A stretch of 20,125 bases of DNA, from assembly GCA_036752465.1 (NCBI GenBank), contig DAIOSQ010000021.1:1-20125 (forward strand), written 5' to 3'. The notes under the pieces were generated by a model, which searched no databases, had not been told where the DNA came from, and was given only the letters and a program-made list of their open reading frames with translations. The translations under genes were made by a program, and so were the position numbers. Of this stretch, positions 7,945-13,434 are shown piece by piece. How positions within the stretch are numbered: the stretch's first letter is position 1; each line of letters begins with the position of its first letter. This DNA comes from DAIOSQ01 sp036752465. GTDB lineage: Bacteria > Pseudomonadota > Gammaproteobacteria > Legionellales > Legionellaceae.

Positions 7945-8833
7945 AGTATTTACGAAAATGCTGGCCGATGCGATGCAAGCAGCAGCATCATTCGCGGCAA
8001 ACATGCAAGCACAACTGGCCGAACTGTGTTCACAGCCTACAGCCTTGATGGCAGATCATGCGAAAGTTAACGAGGCATTGCGACGCTATCAATTGCAGCC
8101 CAGCCTGATTGATCAAGCTGCCAATTGGTATGCCATGCAAACATGGTATGACTTGGCGCTATACGATGTAAGTGTGCTTGCGGTATGTGCCCTGTTGGGT
8201 GCGCTCTTGGAAGCCATCGCTGCTTGGGTATTGGTGGCTGCAATACTTTTGGCATGGACAACTTATTTGCTGGATCAGCATTTTAGCTTAACCACGAAGA
8301 AAACCGCCACGTTGCTGGCGGAGGTTACAGCCATTGAACAGCAGCTATTGGCTGATATCAGGCTTGTTCATGAGAGCATTGGACAAATTGAACAGCTTTG
8401 CCAACAGTTAAATGCACAACATCAAGATACAATAGAGTGTGTACAAGCAATAGTCGCACAAAATGGCAATTTGCAGCAGCAAATCGGGAAATTCGAAGCA
8501 CTGCTGAAGGATGTAGAGGAGCAAAGCCAACAAATTAGGCTACAAAATCAAGCGACAACAGCCGACAGGTCTCAAACCAACCACCTCCTCCAAACAGCTC
8601 ATGCAAAATTGGTTGCATTGCTTGCTGCATGGCAAGAACGTCCCGTCGAGCATGCAGCAAAAGCCAGCGATGCCGCTGTGGGTCATGCACCTTCTACCAC
8701 CACTGAACGGTTGTTGCAGCAGCAGGAAAAAATGACGGTCAGCGTGAAAGCATTGTTAGCAACGTTGCAACGCAGGAGGGAGAAACTGGCGGGGTCCACA
8801 GAAGAAGCCCCATGCCAAATCAATTTAATTTAG
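7937..8833 (+). CDS. Hypothetical coiled-coil membrane protein, partner of the preceding gene
   Basis: This 298-aa protein has three parts: an Ala/Gln-rich helical N-terminus (1-70), a hydrophobic block at about 73-112 (SVLAVCALLGALLEAIAAWVLVAAILLAW) that fits two closely spaced membrane helices, and a long cytosolic coiled coil (about 118-285; IEQLCQQLNAQHQDTIECVQ, LLQQQEKMTVSVKALLATLQ). I chose ATG 7937 because it gives the typical 8-nt coupled overlap with the upstream stop, with GGA just before it. ATG 7886 would add 17 residues and a 59-nt overlap. It ends 6 nt from the convergent small secreted protein. No family or catalytic motif is recognised. With its partner it probably forms a membrane-bound helical assembly; this is inference. 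Confidence 0.75.
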   Translation: MAEVFTKMLADAMQAAASFAANMQAQLAELCSQPTALMADHAKVNEALRRYQLQPSLIDQAANWYAMQTWYDLALYDVSVLAVCALLGALLEAIAAWVLVAAILLAWTTYLLDQHFSLTTKKTATLLAEVTAIEQQLLADIRLVHESIGQIEQLCQQLNAQHQDTIECVQAIVAQNGNLQQQIGKFEALLKDVEEQSQQIRLQNQATTADRSQTNHLLQTAHAKLVALLAAWQERPVEHAAKASDAAVGHAPSTTTERLLQQQEKMTVSVKALLATLQRRREKLAGSTEEAPCQINLI

Positions 8834-8839
8834 CTGGCT

Positions 8840-9166
8840 TTACTTGCGCACACTTGTACATTTATTACCGTTTGTGGTCAAGGTAACCCTGCTATCTTGG
8901 GTTAAGATTAGAGTGCCGCAAGCAACGTTAACGCCCTTCACAGAGTTTTTTCTGTAGCCGAATGAATACATCTTATTCCTTGGGCCTTTGCCTAGATAGG
9001 ATTTTCCAGGACCACCAGAGCGCTTGCCATCCACTGAGTATCCTAGTGCTGCAGCTGATTTTTCAGTTGTTGTTACACTAATGCTGATCGTGTCTGCTGC
9101 AAAGACTGGCATAGAGAGTAATGCAATGATTAAATAACGACTCATGTGTATAGGATGGTTTTTCAT
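8840..9166 (-). CDS. Small secreted cationic protein, unknown
   Basis: The 108-aa product has an N-terminal signal peptide (SRYLIIALLSMPVFA followed by ADT, a good AXA-type site), leaving a mature chain of about 85 residues. That chain is rich in Lys, Arg, Gly and Ser (GKRSGGPGKSYLGKGPRNK) with beta-like stretches (SISVTTTEKSAA, GTLILTQDSRVTLTT). It has only two cysteines, in VACGT and NKCTS, likely to form one disulfide in the periplasm or outside. Starts at 9178, 9166 and 9145 are all in frame and none has a strong Shine-Dalgarno; 9166 (MKNHPIHMSRY) is a compromise that keeps a positively charged n-region. I do not recognise the family. It could be a periplasmic or exported binding protein. 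Confidence 0.6.
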   Translation of the reverse strand: MKNHPIHMSRYLIIALLSMPVFAADTISISVTTTEKSAAALGYSVDGKRSGGPGKSYLGKGPRNKMYSFGYRKNSVKGVNVACGTLILTQDSRVTLTTNGNKCTSVRK

Positions 9167-9178
9167 AATGGGTACCAT

Positions 9179-9423
9179 TTAAGTCTAAGTATATTCATTT
9201 TAGCAGTCATTTCGTGCGTTGCCTTACCTGCGCCATTTAATTGCGGGTTTAGAGCGCTGCTAACACATGGGCCATTGAGTCATTTTATGTTGGTGAAATT
9301 ATGCGGTACAAAAAATCAATCATTGAATCGAGCAACAGATCTGATGCAATATTTGATACTGAACCTCCATTTTAAATACGTTGCACCCACGAATGGGATG
9401 CTTGCTACAATCCTGCGCCATTT
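9179..9423. other. Non-coding or eroded stretch
   Basis: Frames are open here by chance, but no reading frame has a convincing start signal, family motif or consistent codon use. It leads into the orphan fragment that begins near 9424 and may be the decayed 5' part of that gene. Confidence 0.3.
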
Positions 9424-9639
9424 ATGCTCAGGAAGGGGGGAAGGGGTAAAAACTGTACTATTGACTCGTATCGTCGTCATCAAAAAGAGTATTTTTTTGC
9501 TTATCCAGAGGATTTTGCACAGACTGCCATTGAATGGGTAGGTGGAGCATTAGAGAGCCAAGCGCATCGTCCAGCGTTTGAAATTATTTTTGTGTATTGT
9601 GAAGCCGAAGGTTCGCTCCCCCAGATTCGAGGGAATTAA
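9424..9639 (+). pseudogene. Orphan 3' fragment of an unidentified protein gene
   Basis: From about 9460 to 9639 the frame reads as real protein: SYRRHQKEYFFAYPEDFAQ, then AIEWVGGALESQAHRPAFE, then IIFVYCEAEGSL, ending at TAA. This is compact, rich in aromatic residues and well ordered, unlike a random frame. The beginning of the open frame (MLRKGGRGKN...) falls in a G-run and looks unrelated, and no Shine-Dalgarno precedes the ATG. I read it as the C-terminal end of a longer gene whose upstream part is lost. I cannot name the family. A genuine 71-aa gene is the alternative. Confidence 0.45.
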
Positions 9640-9668
9640 AATATGGATGATTCGGGATATTGAATTTA

Positions 9669-9941
9669 CTATTCCCACAAACTTAGCGACTTGGTATTAA
9701 TAACATGACAAATCATCTCAATAAATTTATCTACAGCCAAGTTCTTCTTCTGGGCACCCGTCCGATCACGAATAGAAATCGTTTGCGTAGTAATTTCTTC
9801 ATCACCGACGATAATAATATAAGGAATTTTTTGCATCACTGCGTTTCTAATTTTGTAATTCATTGTCTCGTTTAATTGCTTATTCCAGAATTTAGAATAT
9901 TGCCGCACTATCGGATTACACCTAACATCACTTCGAGTCAA
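9669..9941 (-). pseudogene. Threonyl-tRNA synthetase C-terminal fragment
   Basis: The frame carries NETMNYKIRNAVMQKIPYII followed by IVGDEEITTQTISIRDRTG and FIEMICHVI. This matches the C-terminal anticodon-binding domain of ThrRS (compare the usual pattern DLRNEKxxYKIRExxxxKxPYxxVxGDKE). The catalytic core and N-terminal domains are missing. Upstream, TRSDVRC resembles the segment that normally sits just before the DLRNE motif, but about 14 unrelated residues (PIVRQYSKFWNKQ...) intervene, so the 5' end is disturbed. The only start is a TTG without a Shine-Dalgarno. It is very unlikely to charge tRNA. The genome must hold a complete thrS elsewhere, so this is the remnant of a second copy or of a transferred paralogue. 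Confidence 0.7.
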
Positions 9942-10008
9942 AACTCAGACAAGAAACACAAATACACTAGCATGATGATTTTAAAAGATTTAAAATTTCA
10001 CAACCTCC

Positions 10009-10037
10009 AAAAAAAGCCTCAGAGTGAAGACTGAGAC
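10009..10037 (-). terminator. Rho-independent terminator
   Basis: On the minus strand GTCTCAG (10037-10031) pairs with CTGAGGC (10022-10016): 7 bp with one G-T pair and an 8-nt loop, followed directly by seven T (10015-10009). It lies 12 nt after the stop codon of the gene fragment at 10050-10148, exactly where that gene's terminator should be. Confidence 0.75.
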
Positions 10038-10049
10038 AAGAAATCTTCT

Positions 10050-10148
10050 CTATGCCCATGCGGGGACATACCCTGCTCTTGGATGCTCAGGATCTGCCGC
10101 ATGTATAAGATCTGGAGAATGTGGTTCCAGGTAGTTGAAAAAACCCAA
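10050..10148 (-). pseudogene. 3' end of an unidentified gene, truncated upstream
   Basis: The minus-strand frame upstream of the terminator reads LGFFNYLEPHSPDL, then IHAADPEHPRAGYVPAWA and TAG: 32 residues with a protein-like, Pro-rich C-terminus. An in-frame TAA lies immediately upstream (before 10148). It is too short, and without a start signal, to be a complete gene. The exact spacing to a good terminator argues that it is the genuine tail of a lost gene. I cannot identify the family. The break probably marks a deletion or island-insertion edge. Confidence 0.4.
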
Positions 10149-10389
10149 TTAAACCCTTTGAGAACCCTTGAATTAGATATCGCAAGAAAACTACTGATAA
10201 ATCAACAACTTATATGGGGCAGCGTCCATAACATTGGCTATCTAATTGATTGATAATAAATAATTATTTGAATATGGTTTTTGAAAAGGCCCCCAAATAG
10301 GCCCCATTTTATCGAGTGTTAGTAATGGAATTGAACTGAACTCCATTGCTCTATTGGCTTAATTATTATAGCTAAAGGCTCTCATAGGA
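10149..10389. other. AT-rich intergenic stretch, no gene seen
   Basis: It lies between the truncated gene end and the pentapeptide operon. No reading frame looks real. It contains the GCCCC repeat at about 10288-10310, described separately, and otherwise only short A/T tracts. Confidence 0.4.
10287..10310. repeat. GGCCCC repeat, copy 1 (possible integrase arm site or island end)
   Basis: AAGGCCCCCAAATAGGCCCC here closely matches AAGCCCCTAAATAAGCCCC at 14681-14699 in the same orientation, and both run on into CA(C)TTTT. Each copy is itself two GCCCC blocks about one helical turn apart, as expected for arm-type sites bound by the N-terminal domain of P4-type integrases. The two copies differ at several positions, so they are less likely to be recombination cores. 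Confidence 0.4.
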
Positions 10390-10971
10390 TTACCATCTAT
10401 CAATGCAATTGTGAGATTGATACTCTGAGGGAGCCAAAGTTCCATCAGGAAGAACAGCACAATAATAGCTTTTAGCAGATTTTAATTGCTCTTGGGTTAA
10501 TTTTGCCCCAATCAAAATACTGAAATCAAGATTAGCTCCTTTTAGAGAGGCATTAGTAAAATCAGCAGAAGAAAGATTGGCTGCTTTAAAATTCACTTTA
10601 CTTAAATCAGCATTTTGAAAATTTGCACCACTAAAGCTGGCTTTATAGAATTTTGCATAATTGCATCTCGACTCGCTAAAATTAGAAACCATAGCTTTTA
10701 AACTATAAGAATTTACTTGAGTAAGGATACTGCCAACAAAACTTGAACCGGTAAAATTTCCATTTAATATTGATGAAATTAAAATAGAACCATCGAGTAT
10801 AGACTTCTCTTGACCTTCTAGGCTAGCACCAGAAAGATCACATTTCTGGCATGAGTGATATTTATTATATTGCTCAAGATCATTGTCAGAATATAAAATT
10901 TTTGCATTTACTGACGTACTCAGCAAAAGACAAAATATTATTGTGGAATTAATATTCTTTTTATTGATCAC
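10390..10971 (-). CDS. Secreted pentapeptide-repeat protein (second of a tandem pair)
   Basis: From GTG 10971 the 193-aa product begins with a signal peptide (NSTIIFCLLLSTSVNA then KIL). It continues with a CQKCDLSGASLEG motif and about 20 A(D/N)LXX-type pentapeptides (FSGANFQNADLSKVNFKAAN; LSSADFTNASLKGANLDFSI), which fold as a right-handed quadrilateral beta-helix. The C-terminus has LTQEQLKSAKSYYCAVLPDGT and a last Cys. GTG 10971 is preferred because GGAGAGG (10978-10984) lies 6 nt upstream; ATG 10986 or earlier would spoil the signal peptide. The start overlaps the upstream gene's stop by 11 nt, so translation is coupled. Pentapeptide proteins range from gyrase-protecting mimics to structural or exported proteins. 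The signal peptide argues for a periplasmic or extracellular role rather than quinolone protection. Confidence 0.85.
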   Translation of the reverse strand: MINKKNINSTIIFCLLLSTSVNAKILYSDNDLEQYNKYHSCQKCDLSGASLEGQEKSILDGSILISSILNGNFTGSSFVGSILTQVNSYSLKAMVSNFSESRCNYAKFYKASFSGANFQNADLSKVNFKAANLSSADFTNASLKGANLDFSILIGAKLTQEQLKSAKSYYCAVLPDGTLAPSEYQSHNCIDRW

Positions 10972-11563
10972 AATCAACCTCTCCATTTTCATCGTAAACT
11001 GTGCCATCAGGCAATGTTGCACATCGATAAAAGTTCAATGAGTCTAATTGCTTCTGAGTAATGTTAGATCCATATAAATTTGCTCTCGATAAATCAGCTC
11101 TGCTTAAATCTGCACCTAAAAAATTAACATTCATAAATTGAGCATGAGAAAAAACTCCTTTCTCTAAACTTGCGTTTGATAAATCTGCATTAGTAAATTG
11201 AGCATATTCAAAATTAGCTTTATAAAAATTACTGTTTTTGAGTTTTGTATTTTTGAGTGAGCACTGTTCACATTCACTATTAGAAAAGTTGCTACCAGAT
11301 AAATCAGACTCATCAAAAATAGTTTCGAACATTCTTGAAACTACAAAATTTGAATGAATAAGGCTTTTCTTTCTAAACTCAACTTTTCTAAGATAAGCTG
11401 CTGTCCAATATGAATGGTTTAAATTTTCGGCCAGAAAGGTCTCTTTTTGATAATTATTAATAATATACTCGGTAATATCACACTGTTGGCAGTTATCTGA
11501 TTTATTTAGTTTGTTGATATCAGACGGTATATAAGCAAAAGAAATTATTGGCATTAAACCCAA
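10961..11563 (-). CDS. Pentapeptide-repeat protein, signal peptide out of frame (first of a tandem pair)
   Basis: The 200-residue frame has CQQCDITEY near the N-terminus, pentapeptides (DLSGSNFSNSECEQCSLKNT; NADLSNASLEKGVF; GADLSRADLSRANLYGSN), and the same ending as its neighbour (ITQKQLDSLNFYRCATLPDGT, then a final Cys). The pair therefore arose by tandem duplication. The usable in-frame starts are TTG 11563 or ATG 11554, both poorly placed. The proper start, ATG 11594 (or 11606 behind AAGGGA), is one base out of frame because of nine A. With eight A it would give MKKNLFAIGFLGLMPIISFA, a textbook signal peptide. As written, the 11594 frame stops after 24 codons. It is therefore either phase-variable, a pseudogene, or a sequencing error. 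Confidence 0.75.
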   Translation of the reverse strand: MGLMPIISFAYIPSDINKLNKSDNCQQCDITEYIINNYQKETFLAENLNHSYWTAAYLRKVEFRKKSLIHSNFVVSRMFETIFDESDLSGSNFSNSECEQCSLKNTKLKNSNFYKANFEYAQFTNADLSNASLEKGVFSHAQFMNVNFLGADLSRADLSRANLYGSNITQKQLDSLNFYRCATLPDGTVYDENGEVDCDQ

Positions 11564-11582
11564 AAACCCAATTGCGAAAAGA

Positions 11583-11591
11583 TTTTTTTTT
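11583..11591 (-). repeat. Homopolymer run of nine A at the start of the pentapeptide gene
   Basis: Nine T on the plus strand read as A9 directly after ATG 11594. The open pentapeptide frame needs eight (or eleven). Such a run inside the first codons is the typical place for slipped-strand on/off switching. Confidence 0.6.
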
Positions 11592-11611
11592 CATTCTTAC
11601 ATCCATTTTAT

Positions 11612-11657
11612 TCCCTTTTTAAGGGAGCAATTACATCATAAATAAATCCTGTATCAA
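11612..11657 (-). promoter_or_regulatory. Candidate promoter and ribosome-site hairpin of the pentapeptide operon
   Basis: On the minus strand TTGATA (11652-11657, five of six) is followed after 16 nt by TGTAAT (11630-11635, five of six), so transcription would start near 11622. Immediately downstream TCCCTT (11626-11621) can pair with AAGGGA (11617-11612) over a 3-nt loop. AAGGGA is also the best Shine-Dalgarno for ATG 11606 / 11594. The promoter is moderate; regulation by the hairpin is speculative. Confidence 0.35.
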
Positions 11658-11748
11658 ATAGTTAATTCTCAATTTTTGCTTAATAAATTATATTCATCTG
11701 ATAAGTCATTATATCTATATTTTGCTTTTTGCTATTCCCGTTGTTCTT

Positions 11749-11767
11749 CTGTTCGCGAACAGCGAAC
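11749..11767. promoter_or_regulatory. Palindromic operator of the HTH/NTase cassette
   Basis: CTGTTCGCGAACAG at 11749-11762 is a perfect 14-bp palindrome. Overlapping it, GTTCGC (11751-11756) and GCGAAC (11762-11767) form a second inverted repeat with a 5-nt spacer. The site covers the -35 region just upstream of the extended -10 at 11773-11781. That is the position of an autorepressor site, probably for the winged-helix protein encoded next. Confidence 0.6.
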
Positions 11768-11772
11768 GGCTG

Positions 11773-11781
11773 TGATATACT
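11773..11781 (+). promoter_or_regulatory. Extended -10 promoter of the HTH/NTase cassette
   Basis: TGATATACT contains TG-n-TATACT, an extended -10 with five of six bases of TATAAT, 29 nt before ATG 11810. There is no good -35 at the right distance, consistent with an extended -10 promoter. The palindromic operator lies directly upstream. Confidence 0.5.
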
Positions 11782-11809
11782 TACTTTATGTTATTTAGAG
11801 AATAATACC

Positions 11810-12337
11810 ATGTTAAAGTCACAGGATTGCGTTGTATTAATAAAACTACTAGCAAATATCAGTATAGACCTATCCCAGCGCCAATTATCCGCTGCATTGG
11901 GAATTAGTTTAGCTGAAGTTAATGCAGGCATAAAGCGACTAGAAGAAGCGGGATTATTAAGGAAAGACAAACAAGGCAAACTTTTCCCTAATGTTCATGC
12001 AGCAGAAGAGTTTCTAATACACTCAATCAAATTTCTCTTTCCCGTAAAATTGGGTGAATATACTAGAGGGACTCCCGCAGCAATTGCCGCTCCCATTTTT
12101 CGCGATAAAATCGCATTGGGTAATGACCCTATTCCCGTTTGGCCTGATGCAATGGGAGAGGAGCGTGGTGTTGCGTTGTTACCTATTCACCCTAATTTAT
12201 CAAGAACGTTACGAGCAAACCCCGACTCTGCTTTTCATGAATTACTTGTCTTAATTGATGTCATGCGATCAGGGCGCCCACGTGAACGTAATCTTGCAGC
12301 AGCACTTTTGAAGGAAAAATTAAATCATGCTGGATAA
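11810..12337 (+). CDS. Winged helix-turn-helix protein, likely repressor/antitoxin of the cassette
   Basis: The 175-aa protein starts MLKSQDCVVLIKLLANISID. Residues about 1-60 form a winged HTH: LSQRQLSAALGISLAEVNAGIKRLEEAGLL is helix-turn-recognition helix, followed by the wing RKDKQGKLFPN. The remaining 115 residues (IPVWPDAMGEERGVALLPIHPNLSRTL...) belong to no domain I can name. ATG 11810 is chosen over the open frame from 11729, since the promoter lies between them. It overlaps the nucleotidyltransferase gene by 11 nt. An HTH gene before an AbiEii-like NTase, behind a palindrome in its own promoter, mirrors AbiEi/AbiEii organisation, where the HTH partner represses the operon. Antitoxin activity is inferred from this context only. 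Confidence 0.8.
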   Translation: MLKSQDCVVLIKLLANISIDLSQRQLSAALGISLAEVNAGIKRLEEAGLLRKDKQGKLFPNVHAAEEFLIHSIKFLFPVKLGEYTRGTPAAIAAPIFRDKIALGNDPIPVWPDAMGEERGVALLPIHPNLSRTLRANPDSAFHELLVLIDVMRSGRPRERNLAAALLKEKLNHAG

Positions 12338-13034
12338 TAATGTGAAATTGGCGAATCTAAGAATGTTAGAATTTGTCGCAACAAAATTAGGTGATATTCG
12401 AAACGATGTTGTTTTCCTGGGAGGATGTACCACAGGTTTATTCTTGTCTGATCCTCTAGTGCCAGATGTGCGCTATACACTTGACGTTGATTGTATCGTG
12501 GATGTTATTTCCAGGAATCAATACTACCAGTTAGAGAAAAAACTTAACAAACAAGGCTTCAAGAAATCCATAACGGAAGATGTCATTTGTCGTTGGTTTT
12601 ATGATGATGTCATTCTTGATGTAATGCCTACTGATGAAACAATTTTAGGATTTGGAAATCGTTGGTATAAACAAGCAATTGAGTTCTCAAACCTCTATCC
12701 ATTGACTGACAATCTTGAAATTCGGGTTGTTACAGCCCCTTATTTTTTAGCAACCAAATTTGAAGCCTTTAAAACAAGAGGCAAAATGGATTTTTACGCC
12801 AGCCATGATTTTGAGGATATTGTATCAGTGCTGGATGGGCGCATTGAAATAGTAGATGAAATCAAAAATTCTGATTCAACCCTGCAAGAATACTTGATTA
12901 ATTCGCTGCGAGAAATCATGATTTCTCCATCATTTAAAGGCGCTATTCCTGGTCATTTTGCTCAATACGGAAGTATTGCCAATGATCGAATTGAATTACT
13001 CGAGCAAAAATTAACTTCTATACAGAGTAAGTAA
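12327..13034 (+). CDS. Nucleotidyltransferase, AbiEii-like
   Basis: The 235-aa protein has the core of a pol-beta superfamily nucleotidyltransferase: FLGGCTTGLFL (Gly-Gly at 32-33), then LDVDCIV with Asp53 and Asp55, and ILDVMPTD with the third acidic residue Asp98. After it, FLATKFEAFKTRGKMDFYASHDFEDIVSVL resembles the K..A...R....D..D helix seen in AbiEii/MenA-type proteins. Such enzymes transfer NMP groups to tRNA or other RNAs, and several act as abortive-infection toxins; the substrate here is unknown. It is coupled to the HTH gene by an 11-nt overlap and followed after 1 nt by the phosphoesterase fragment. All three catalytic acids are present, so the enzyme should be active. A housekeeping role is possible, but the island location favours defence or toxin-antitoxin. 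Confidence 0.8.
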   Translation: MLDNNVKLANLRMLEFVATKLGDIRNDVVFLGGCTTGLFLSDPLVPDVRYTLDVDCIVDVISRNQYYQLEKKLNKQGFKKSITEDVICRWFYDDVILDVMPTDETILGFGNRWYKQAIEFSNLYPLTDNLEIRVVTAPYFLATKFEAFKTRGKMDFYASHDFEDIVSVLDGRIEIVDEIKNSDSTLQEYLINSLREIMISPSFKGAIPGHFAQYGSIANDRIELLEQKLTSIQSK

Positions 13035-13035
13035 C

Positions 13036-13227
13036 ATGAAACTGGCATGGTTAACCGATGTTCATTTAAATTTCCTTGATGCGAATGAACGCAAAAATTT
13101 TTACCAAGAAATCATTAACACTAGGTGCAATGGGGTGTTAGCAAGCGGTGATATTGCAGAAGCACCCAGTATCAAAGATATATTGCAAGAACTAGCAGAG
13201 TTTATTGAACAACCCATTTATTTGTAA
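13036..13227 (+). pseudogene. Calcineurin-like metallophosphoesterase, N-terminal fragment
   Basis: The 63 residues start MKLAWLTDVHLNFLD and contain the first metal-binding motif DxH (Asp8, His10) and the second, GD (38-39; LASGDIAEAP). The sequence stops at PIYL, just before the GNHD motif expected at PIYFVLGNHD, and then reaches TAA. The rest of the active site is missing, so the product cannot be a working phosphoesterase. It starts one base after the NTase stop, so it was the third gene of the same operon. The next bases lead straight into a VOC-family remnant, which indicates an internal deletion that joined two unrelated genes. Confidence 0.8.
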
Positions 13228-13243
13228 GCGATCCAGGAACCCC

Positions 13244-13414
13244 ATGGCTATTAATTTTTGTATTGCCATTGATATGGATGATTATGATGTGTTCTTAAGC
13301 AGGCTTAAAAACAATAGAATTCAATATCAAACATATTGTCACAATGATATGGCCTTGAAGTAAATTTGGCTGCTTGATCCAAATGGTGTGCGAGTTGAAC
13401 TTAACTTTATATAA
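13244..13414 (+). pseudogene. VOC/glyoxalase-family C-terminal remnant with in-frame stop
   Basis: One frame reads MAINFCIAIDMDDYDVFLSR...QYQTYCHNDMALK, then TAA at 13361-13363, then IWLLDPNGVRVELNFI and a final TAA. The ending (DPNGVRVEL) is the hallmark C-terminal strand of vicinal-oxygen-chelate proteins such as glyoxalase or bleomycin-resistance-type proteins. The internal TAA stands where CAA (Gln, as in KQIWLLDPNG) is expected, one substitution away. The N-terminal half of the fold is missing. It is a degraded gene with no predicted product. Confidence 0.65.
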
Positions 13415-13434
13415 AGAAAAAATTTAACTATTAA

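Noticed and set aside
9146..9541. Open frame beginning in the secreted-protein start region
   Set aside because: It overlaps the signal peptide region of the minus-strand gene, has no Shine-Dalgarno or family likeness, and runs through the orphan fragment in the wrong frame.
10009..10043. T-box or attenuator controlling the thrS fragment
   Set aside because: A terminator stands upstream of a ThrRS-like frame, but no T-box motifs are visible and the spacing fits the upstream gene tail at 10050 instead. The repeat ACT(C/G)AGACAAGAAA at 9943 and 10030 is short and unexplained.
10327..10336. Left att core matching the ssrA T-loop (GGAATTGAAC against GGAATCGAAC at 14828)
   Set aside because: Nine of ten bases match, but a match this short is expected by chance in 20 kb, and it lies on the wrong side of the GCCCC repeat for a single island.
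11749..11762. LexA (SOS) box
   Set aside because: The palindrome starts CTGT and ends ACAG but has six bases between; the gammaproteobacterial LexA box needs eight. Its position fits an autorepressor operator better.
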